NCBI GenBank assembly: GCA_027484885.1
Contig: JAIXSD010000081.1
Coordinates: forward strand, 1-5,124
DNA: 5,124 bases
Reading direction: 5' to 3'
Source: Rubrivivax sp.
GTDB taxonomy: Bacteria; Pseudomonadota; Gammaproteobacteria; Burkholderiales; Burkholderiaceae_C
The translations under genes and the position numbers were made by a program. Shown here piece by piece: positions 1 through 5,124 of this stretch (positions within the stretch are counted from its first letter, which is position 1; each line of letters starts with the position of its first letter). The notes under the pieces are model-generated. The model saw only the letters and a list, made by a program, of their open reading frames with translations. It searched no databases and had not been told where the DNA came from.

Positions 1-383
1 AGCGGCACGGCGATCTTGAGGATCTCCGAGGGCTGGATCTGCGTCACGCCGACATTGAGCCAGCGCGTCGCGCCTTTTTTGGTGATGCCGAACAAGGCCG
101 TGGCCACCAGCAAGGTCACGCCCACGGCGTACAGCGGCACGGCCAGGGCCATCATGCGCTGCGGCGGCACCTGGGCAATGATGAAGATGATGGCAATGGC
201 CAGCAAGGTGTTGCGGCCATGGTCGACAAAGCGGGTGCCATGGTCATAACCGGCCGAATACATGCACACCAGGCCCAGACCCATCAGCCAGGCGATGGCC
301 AGAAGCAAGGGCAGGTCAAAGCCGGTGAACCAGGGTCGCAGGCGCTGCCACCAGTTCGGGCCGTTGAAGGCATGGGCACTCAT
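1..383 (-). CDS. rodA: RodA, SEDS-family peptidoglycan glycosyltransferase of the elongasome (N-terminal 127 residues; 3' end outside window)
   Basis: RodA is an integral inner-membrane SEDS protein that polymerises lipid II into glycan strands for lateral wall growth and works as a pair with the transpeptidase PBP2. The visible part starts MSAHAFNGPN and has a Trp/Arg-rich cytosolic lead (residues 10-18) and the family's FDLPLLL entry into the first membrane helix (about 22-42). Further hydrophobic helices follow at about 59-71 and 79-98. The SEDS signature is clear at residues 103-124: KGATRWLN, then Q-I-Q-P-S-E-I-L-K. The frame is open to the window edge, ending inside codon 128. Full-length RodA is about 370 residues, so roughly two thirds is missing, including the catalytic Asp region. 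The start is supported by an AGGAG seven bases upstream and by the ATGA overlap with the mrdA stop, which implies coupled translation with its partner. Identity is secure; only completeness is unknown. Confidence 0.96.
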   Translation of the reverse strand, partial: MSAHAFNGPNWWQRLRPWFTGFDLPLLLAIAWLMGLGLVCMYSAGYDHGTRFVDHGRNTLLAIAIIFIIAQVPPQRMMALAVPLYAVGVTLLVATALFGITKKGATRWLNVGVTQIQPSEILKIAVP

Positions 384-589
384 GGGCGGGCTCCTGAAGC
401 CGCGGGGCGCGCCCGTGCGGCAGATGCGGGCGGCGTGGCGGCCGACGCTCGCGCTGCAGGCAGCGGGGCAAAGGGCGCAGAAGCCGGCGCAAGCGCAGAT
501 GAAGCAGATGGCGCCGACGGTGCAGCAGGTGCCGAAGCGCTGGCCACAGCACCGGACGCTGCCGAAGCCGCCGCCGGCGCCACCGGCGC
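380..589 (-). other. Low-complexity Ala/Pro/Ser C-terminal tail of PBP2
   Basis: This segment encodes residues 651-719 and the stop of the mrdA product. Of these 69 residues, 32 are Ala, 13 Pro and 12 Ser; the rest are mainly Arg, Gly, Leu and Val, with several Arg near the very end. There is no predicted domain, no acidic residue and no exact tandem repeat unit. Because PBP2 is anchored at its N-terminus, the tail should sit in the periplasm as a flexible extension after the transpeptidase domain. Its role is not known to me. Proline-rich tails on class B PBPs of Burkholderiales are something I recall in general terms only. Confidence 0.8.
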
Positions 590-2539
590 CTGGCCCGGCA
601 GCGGCACCTGGTCGATGCGGCGCGGCTGGCCCACCGGTGCGGTGGTCTTGCCCAGCTGGGTCAGGGCGATGTCTTCCTCGCTGGGGTACTGGCCCATCAG
701 CATGAAATCAAAGACCCGGCGTGCGATCGGCGCGGCCGAGGTGGAGCCGAATCCTGCGTTCTCGACGATCACGGCCAGGGCGATGGTGGGCGCTTCCAGC
801 GGTGCAAAGGCGACGTAGAGCGAATGGTCACGCTTGCGCTCATCGGCCTTGATGTCCTTGTAGCGCTCGCCCGCCTTCAGGCCCACGGCCTGGGCCGTGC
901 CGGTCTTGCCGCCGCTCTTGTAGCCGGCGCCGTTGAAGGCCGCACGCGAGGTGCCCTCGATGGTCACGCCGTACATGGCGTTGCGGATCACATCGACCTG
1001 CTCGGGCTTGAGCGGCAGCGGCGGCAGGGCATCGCTGGCGATGCGGCGCTGCTGGTGGCGCACCACATCCTCGATCTCGCGCACCAGGCGGGGCTTGAAG
1101 CGCTGGCCGCCGGTCGACAGCGTGGACACGGCGGTGGCGATCTGCAGCATGGTGAAGTTGTTGTAGCCCTGACCGATGCCCAGCGAGATGGTCTCGCCGG
1201 CAAACCACTTCTGGTTGGCCGGGCTGCGGGCAAAGTAGCGGCGCTTCCAGGCCTGCGAGGGCAGCACGCCCGAAACCTCGCCCTGCACATCGATCTCGGT
1301 CTTGCGGCCAAAGCCGAAGGGCTCCAGCTCGTCGTGGATCAGGTCCACGCCCATCTCGTTGGCCAGACTGTAGAAATAGACGTTGGACGAGCTGACGATG
1401 GCCAGACGCATGTCCTTGGGGCCGGGCCGGTCGGTCTCCGGGCTGCCGAAGGTGCGGCCGCCGAAGTTGTAGGTCAGGTTATCCATGACGATGGTGCCGG
1501 GCGCCCGCTTGCCGCTGTTGAGCGCGGCCATGGCCATGAAGGGCTTGAAGGTCGAGCCCGGCGGGTAGGTGCCGCGCAGGGCGCGGTTCAGCAGGGGCTT
1601 GTCCAGGTCTTCGTTGAGATCGCGCCAGCTGTCGGCGTCGATGCCGTCGACGAAGAGGTTGGGGTCGAAGGTCGGCTTGGAGACGAAAGCCAGCACCTCG
1701 CCATTGCGCGGGTCGATGGCGACCAGGGCGCCGCGGCGGTCCTTGTAGAGCTCTTCCACCAGGGCTTGCAGGCGGATGTCGATGGACAGCATCAGCGTGT
1801 TGCCCGGTGTCGGCGGCCGGTGGGCCAGGCGGCGCACGGCCCGGCCGCCGGCGCTGGTCTCCACCTGCTCGAAACCGGTGATGCCATGCAGCTCGCGCTC
1901 GTAGCTCTGCTCCAGGCCCAACTTGCCGATGTACTCGGTGCCGCGGTAGTTGGCGATGTCCTCTTCTTCCCACTCGTCCATGGCCTTTTTCTCGGCCTGG
2001 TTGATACGGCCGATGTAGCCGATCAGGTGCGAGCCCACCTCGCCCAGCGGGTAGCTGCGGAACAGCCGCGCCTTGATCTCGACGCCCGGAAATCGGAAGC
2101 GCTGCGCGGTGAAGCGCGCCACCTCAGCCTCGCTCAACTTGGTGCGGATGGGCAGGGATTCGAAGTTCTTGTTCTCGCTCATCAGCCGCTTGAAGCGGCG
2201 GCGGTCGCGCGGCTGCACCTCGACGACCTGAGCCAGGGCATCGATGGTGGTTTCCAGATCGGGCACCTTGGAGGGCGTGATCTCCAGCGTGTAGGCCGAG
2301 TAATTGCTGGCCAGGACGATGCCGTTGCGGTCCTTGATCAGGCCGCGGTTGGGCACGATGGGCACCACCGTGATGCGGTTGGACTCGGCCCGGTCCGACA
2401 GGCTCTCGTGCTGGATCACCTGCAGAAAGATCAGGCGCGCCAGCAGCAGGCCGAAGCAGAACAGCACAAAGGCCGCTGCGGCCAGCAAGCGCAGGCGAAA
2501 GCGCCCCAGCTCCTGCTTGACGTTCTTGAGCACCGTCAT
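380..2539 (-). CDS. mrdA: Penicillin-binding protein 2 (elongasome class B transpeptidase), with a long Ala/Pro/Ser-rich C-terminal tail
   Basis: This is the monofunctional DD-transpeptidase that cross-links new peptidoglycan in the Rod complex with RodA; it is the mecillinam-type target. The predicted protein has 719 residues. It has a short cytosolic N-terminus, one membrane anchor at about 17-41, and a PBP dimerisation/pedestal domain at about 55-230 (PNRGLIKDRNG at 63-73, YPLGEVGSHLIGY at 163-175). The transpeptidase domain covers about 245-617. All three active-site motifs are present: S329-T-F-K332 in PPGSTFKPF, S384-S-N386, and K545-T-G547 in GGKTGTAQ. The E. coli enzyme has 633 residues; the excess is the tail after about residue 640. 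The start is the first ATG giving the anchor without extra sequence. An upstream in-frame extension of 73 codons exists but lies in mreD and lacks PBP character. The Shine-Dalgarno is weak (purine-rich GAAGAAAAAG). It follows mreD by 55 bases and overlaps rodA by 4. The only cysteine is C28, in the membrane anchor. Confidence 0.97.
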   Translation of the reverse strand: MTVLKNVKQELGRFRLRLLAAAAFVLFCFGLLLARLIFLQVIQHESLSDRAESNRITVVPIVPNRGLIKDRNGIVLASNYSAYTLEITPSKVPDLETTIDALAQVVEVQPRDRRRFKRLMSENKNFESLPIRTKLSEAEVARFTAQRFRFPGVEIKARLFRSYPLGEVGSHLIGYIGRINQAEKKAMDEWEEEDIANYRGTEYIGKLGLEQSYERELHGITGFEQVETSAGGRAVRRLAHRPPTPGNTLMLSIDIRLQALVEELYKDRRGALVAIDPRNGEVLAFVSKPTFDPNLFVDGIDADSWRDLNEDLDKPLLNRALRGTYPPGSTFKPFMAMAALNSGKRAPGTIVMDNLTYNFGGRTFGSPETDRPGPKDMRLAIVSSSNVYFYSLANEMGVDLIHDELEPFGFGRKTEIDVQGEVSGVLPSQAWKRRYFARSPANQKWFAGETISLGIGQGYNNFTMLQIATAVSTLSTGGQRFKPRLVREIEDVVRHQQRRIASDALPPLPLKPEQVDVIRNAMYGVTIEGTSRAAFNGAGYKSGGKTGTAQAVGLKAGERYKDIKADERKRDHSLYVAFAPLEAPTIALAVIVENAGFGSTSAAPIARRVFDFMLMGQYPSEEDIALTQLGKTTAPVGQPRRIDQVPLPGQAPVAPAAASAASGAVASASAPAAPSAPSASSALAPASAPFAPLPAARASAATPPASAARARPAASGARP
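391..395 (-). promoter_or_regulatory. Ribosome binding site of rodA
   Basis: AGGAG on the minus strand lies seven bases before the rodA ATG and inside the last codons of mrdA. It is the strongest Shine-Dalgarno match at any start in the window and fixes the rodA start at the ATGA overlap. Confidence 0.8.
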
Positions 2540-2574
2540 CGCGCGGTCTTTTTCTTCGTCGTCTGCGTGTTCAT
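2536..2574 (-). other. Possible 12-codon leader ORF coupled to mrdA
   Basis: Between the mreD stop and the mrdA start, an ATG opens a 12-residue frame (MNTQTTKKKTAR) whose TGA overlaps the mrdA ATG as ATGA. This is the same arrangement as at the mreC-mreD and mrdA-rodA junctions. The peptide is Thr/Lys-rich and has no recognisable function. No good Shine-Dalgarno precedes it; the nearest GAGG is 18 bases upstream, at the mreD stop. It may be chance, or a re-initiation relay carrying ribosomes from mreD to mrdA. Expression cannot be judged from sequence alone. Confidence 0.2.
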
Positions 2575-2594
2575 CGACAGCTCGGCAGGCCGCC

Positions 2595-3116
2595 TCACAG
2601 CGGGCGGTGAGCGTCGCGGTCGGGCGCGCGGCGCTGCGGCGCCAGCAGCACCACGCTGGCCAGCGGCCAGAGCAGGGTCTCGAACACCGGCGCCAACAGC
2701 AGCAGCCAGCCCGGCCACATGCCGCCCACCGCCAGGCGCACCAGCAAGGACACGGCATGCGCCAGCACGAACAGCGGCAGCACCTGCAGCGCCTGCGCGC
2801 CCAGGCTGAAGCCGGTCAGGCGGCGATGCAGGGTGATGGCGCCAAAGCTCAGCAGGCTGTAGGCCAGGGCATGCTGGCCCAGCAGGGCGCCATGGTGGAT
2901 GTCGATCATCAGGCCCAGCACAAAGGCCCAGACCACACCGACCCGGCGCGGCTGGTGCACGCCCCAGAACACCAGCACCACGGCCAGAAAATCGGGCATG
3001 GCCGGGAAGCGGCCGATCGGCACCATATCGGCCAGCAAGGCCAGAAACAGGCTCAGGGCGATGAAGGCTGGGTTGACCGGCAGCAGCAGCTGACCGGCGC
3101 CACGCGGCATGATCAT
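2595..3116 (-). CDS. mreD: MreD, rod shape-determining inner-membrane protein
   Basis: MreD is a small polytopic membrane protein of the elongasome that binds MreC and helps regulate PBP2/RodA. The predicted protein has 173 residues, close to the family's usual 160-175. It is strongly hydrophobic, with about five to six membrane segments at roughly 16-32, 40-54, 58-75, 80-96, 107-129 and 134-158. Family features visible are the MPDFLAVVLVFW segment after the first helix (40-51) and GLMIDIHHGALLGQHAL at 68-84, with Asp72 in the usual conserved position. The tail APQRRAPDRDAHRPL is hydrophilic and resembles betaproteobacterial MreD endings. Two ATGs lie close together (M1 and M3). The upstream one is chosen because GGAG sits seven bases before it and because it forms an ATGA overlap with the mreC stop. 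The 55-base gap to mrdA is the only spacing downstream of mreC in the cluster. Confidence 0.95.
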   Translation of the reverse strand: MIMPRGAGQLLLPVNPAFIALSLFLALLADMVPIGRFPAMPDFLAVVLVFWGVHQPRRVGVVWAFVLGLMIDIHHGALLGQHALAYSLLSFGAITLHRRLTGFSLGAQALQVLPLFVLAHAVSLLVRLAVGGMWPGWLLLLAPVFETLLWPLASVVLLAPQRRAPDRDAHRPL

Positions 3117-4123
3117 GGTGCAGCTCCGGGTTCCTGTTTGTCGGTCTTGTTCTCGACCTTGCTGGCTTCAGCTTTGGCCTGGGCCGCAGCGACCTTGCGC
3201 TGCGCCTTGAGCTGGGCGGCCGAAGCCGCATCGGCGGCCTGCGCGGCCGCTGCCTCGGCCATGGCCTTGGCATGCTGCTCCTGGGGCTGCAGCACCAGCA
3301 CATGGCGCACGCTGTCGGCCTGGGCCACCGGCTGCAGGCGCACGCTGGCAAAACTGGTGTCGCCGCGGCGCTCGACCGAGCTCACCTTGGCCACGGGCAG
3401 GCCCGAGGGGTAGACCCCGTCCAGGCCCGAGGTGGCCATCAGATCACCGGGCTTGATGTCGGCATTGGCGGCCAGAAAGCGCAGCTCCATGCCATTGCCA
3501 TCGCTGCTGCCAAAAGCGGCGTTGCGCGCCTGGGTGCGGGTGTTGAGCACGGGGATGGCCGCGTCCTTGTCGCTCAGCAGAGTCACTTCGGCCGACAAGG
3601 TGTAGACCCGGGTGACCTGGCCCAGCACGCCGGCATCGTTGATGACGGGCGAGCCGGCCTGCACGCCATGCTTGCTGCCGCGGTCGATGACCACGCGGCG
3701 CGAGTAGGGGTCGGCCGCCTCGTACAGGACCTCGGCCGAGAGCGAGGCCACCTCCAGCGCCGGGCGCAGCTCCAGCAGCGCACGCAGGCGCTGGTTTTCC
3801 GCCTGCAGCTGGGCCGCACGCGCCAGGCGTTCGGCCTGCTGCACCAGCTGCTGGCGCGCCAGCGCCTCGGCCTCCATGGCCCGCTGCGTGCCCAGCCGGT
3901 AGGCCTCGAAACTCTCCCAGGCATCCACCGGCGTCAGCAGCAGGCGCTGAAACGGGTGCAGCAACAAGGCCAGGCCCGCCCGCGCCGGCCCCACCACATG
4001 AAAGCGCGCATCCGCCACCATCAAGAACACCGCCAGCGCCGCGCACAGCAGCAACCTCGCCTGGGCCGACGCGCCCTGGCGGAAAAATGGTGGCGGGTTG
4101 CGATCTGGAGGGCCGAGGGGCAT
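3113..4123 (-). CDS. mreC: MreC, rod shape-determining periplasmic scaffold protein
   Basis: MreC is anchored in the inner membrane and reaches into the periplasm, where it self-associates and activates PBP2. The predicted protein has 336 residues. The N-terminus MPLGPPDRNPPPFFRQG is followed by one membrane helix at about 22-38, ending in VADARFH. A coiled coil covers about 76-120, rich in Ala, Gln, Glu and Leu. The double beta-barrel MreC domain covers about 125-278, including VVIDRGSKHGVQAGSPVI (144-161), GVLGQV (165-170) and the MATSGLDGVYPSGLPVAKV stretch (229-247). A 56-residue Ala/Lys/Gln-rich tail follows. The chosen ATG gives the N-terminus I know from Burkholderiales. A TTG six codons upstream (4141) would add MFFTSA and is less likely. 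Neither start has a clear Shine-Dalgarno. The gene follows mreB after 167 bases and overlaps mreD by ATGA. Confidence 0.96.
   Translation of the reverse strand: MPLGPPDRNPPPFFRQGASAQARLLLCAALAVFLMVADARFHVVGPARAGLALLLHPFQRLLLTPVDAWESFEAYRLGTQRAMEAEALARQQLVQQAERLARAAQLQAENQRLRALLELRPALEVASLSAEVLYEAADPYSRRVVIDRGSKHGVQAGSPVINDAGVLGQVTRVYTLSAEVTLLSDKDAAIPVLNTRTQARNAAFGSSDGNGMELRFLAANADIKPGDLMATSGLDGVYPSGLPVAKVSSVERRGDTSFASVRLQPVAQADSVRHVLVLQPQEQHAKAMAEAAAAQAADAASAAQLKAQRKVAAAQAKAEASKVENKTDKQEPGAAP
3116..3283 (-). other. Ala/Lys/Gln-rich C-terminal tail of MreC
   Basis: Residues 281-336 of MreC lie beyond the end of the beta domain (VRHVLVLQP, 272-280). The tail contains 22 Ala in 56 residues, interspersed with Lys, Gln and Glu, and finishes with EPGAAP. 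The composition suggests a charged, mostly helical or disordered periplasmic extension. It contains no motif I recognise, and its role is unknown. Confidence 0.75.
3124..3127 (-). promoter_or_regulatory. Ribosome binding site of mreD
   Basis: GGAG on the minus strand, inside the last codons of mreC, is seven bases before the first mreD ATG and thirteen before the second. The spacing favours the first ATG, the one overlapping the mreC stop. Confidence 0.65.
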
Positions 4124-4154
4124 GGCGCTGGTGAAGAACAAACTGACCGCTAAC

Positions 4155-4184
4155 GCCCGCTCTCAGCAGCCGTAGCGAGCGGGC
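4155..4184. repeat. Stem-loop in the mreB-mreC gap (8-bp perfect stem)
   Basis: GCCCGCTC (4155-4162) is perfectly complementary to GAGCGGGC (4177-4184), with a 14-base loop. The stem is GC-rich and lies about 30 bases upstream of the mreC start. No T-run follows in the direction of mreC transcription, so it does not look like an intrinsic terminator. It could serve as an mRNA stability or processing hairpin. Its right arm shares two bases with the larger palindrome next to it, so the two folds compete slightly. Confidence 0.6.
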
Positions 4185-4269
4185 CTCAGGCTAGGCGGAC
4201 GGAGCGGAGCAACCGGAGCGTACTGGCAGTACGTGAGGATTGCGAGCACCGCCCAACGACGCATGAGGC
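4183..4269. repeat. Large imperfect palindrome filling the mreB-mreC intergenic gap; candidate interspersed repeat element
   Basis: Nested complementary arms are visible: GCCTCA 4183-4188 with TGAGGC 4264-4269; GGCGG 4194-4198 with CCGCC 4249-4253; GCAA 4209-4212 with TTGC 4240-4243; and the exact inverted repeat CGTACTG-G-CAGTACG at 4219-4233. Together they give a cruciform-like fold of 87 bases. Three copies of GGAGC (4201, 4206, 4215) lie on the left side. Together with the neighbouring 8-bp stem-loop it occupies most of the 167 bases between the genes. I recall similar intergenic elements with a central GTAC-type palindrome in Burkholderiales genomes, which suggests a REP-like or miniature element, but copy number cannot be judged from one window. 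It could also be a local regulatory hairpin that sets the mreB to mreCD expression ratio. Confidence 0.6.
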
Positions 4270-4290
4270 TCGCGCAGTAGGCAAAAACAA

Positions 4291-5124
<834 letters not shown>

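Noticed and set aside
824..2809. 661-codon open frame on the plus strand, antisense to mrdA
   Set aside because: It lies almost wholly opposite a certain PBP2 gene with all catalytic motifs. Its product is a monotonous Ala/Gly/Leu/His/Asp-rich sequence with no domain, as expected of an antisense shadow frame in GC-rich DNA.
2536..3351. 271-codon minus-strand frame overlapping mreD and ending at mrdA
   Set aside because: It is an alternative frame of mreD and of the end of mreC. The MreD frame has the membrane segments and family motifs, while this one is Ala/Pro/Arg-rich. Only its last 12 codons lie outside mreD and are discussed separately.
2304..3413. 369-codon plus-strand frame spanning the mrdA 5' end, mreD and the mreC 3' end
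   Set aside because: It crosses three well-supported opposite-strand genes. Its composition is Gln/Ala/His/Arg-rich low complexity without family features.
3272..4153. 293-codon plus-strand frame opposite mreC
   Set aside because: It is a shadow of mreC: rich in Gln, His, Arg and Gly, with no membrane segment, domain or ribosome binding site supporting it.
4163..4264. 33-codon minus-strand ORF inside the mreB-mreC intergenic element
   Set aside because: It runs straight through the palindrome, so its sequence is dictated by the repeat arms, and it lacks a ribosome binding site. Such frames are often annotated as hypothetical proteins when the repeat occurs elsewhere.
4124..4290. Internal sigma-70 promoter for mreC in the gap
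   Set aside because: The best pair on the minus strand (TTGGGC, 17-base spacer, CGTACT) has a poor -10 match and falls inside the palindrome, so it is not supportable.

Overview
The window is a slice of a GC-rich bacterial chromosome that carries the rod-shape (elongasome) gene cluster in the order mreB - mreC - mreD - mrdA (PBP2) - rodA. All five genes lie on the minus strand, so transcription runs from the right end to the left end. Both ends are cut by the window: mreB lacks its first ~70 codons on the right, and rodA lacks everything after residue 127 on the left. The gene order, the MreC N-terminus (MPLG..DR.PPPFF.QG, then a membrane segment followed by VADARFH) and the MreD ending (APQRRA.DRD..RPL) resemble betaproteobacteria of the order Burkholderiales as I remember them. 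A family such as the Roseateles/Rubrivivax group or Comamonadaceae is plausible but is inference.

Layout from right to left: 5124-4291 mreB (3' 277 codons plus stop); 4290-4124 a 167-base intergenic gap almost filled by inverted-repeat structure; 4123-3113 mreC; 3116-2595 mreD, overlapping mreC by ATGA; 2594-2540 a 55-base gap holding a 12-codon mini-ORF whose stop overlaps the next start; 2539-380 mrdA; 383-1 rodA, overlapping mrdA by ATGA. Apart from the mreB-mreC gap, genes overlap or are separated by 55 bases, which fits one polycistronic unit with translational coupling. No promoter is visible; the main one is presumably upstream of mreB, outside the window.

The products form one machine. 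MreB filaments under the inner membrane position the complex. MreC (periplasmic, one membrane anchor) and MreD (polytopic) link and activate it. RodA (SEDS glycosyltransferase) polymerises lipid II and PBP2 cross-links the strands during lateral wall growth.

I see no previously undescribed system. The points worth a second look are the structured element between mreB and mreC, the long Ala/Pro/Ser-rich C-terminal tail on PBP2, the Ala/Lys-rich tail on MreC, and the mini-ORF coupled to mrdA. No tRNA, rRNA, insertion sequence, CRISPR or phage gene is visible.
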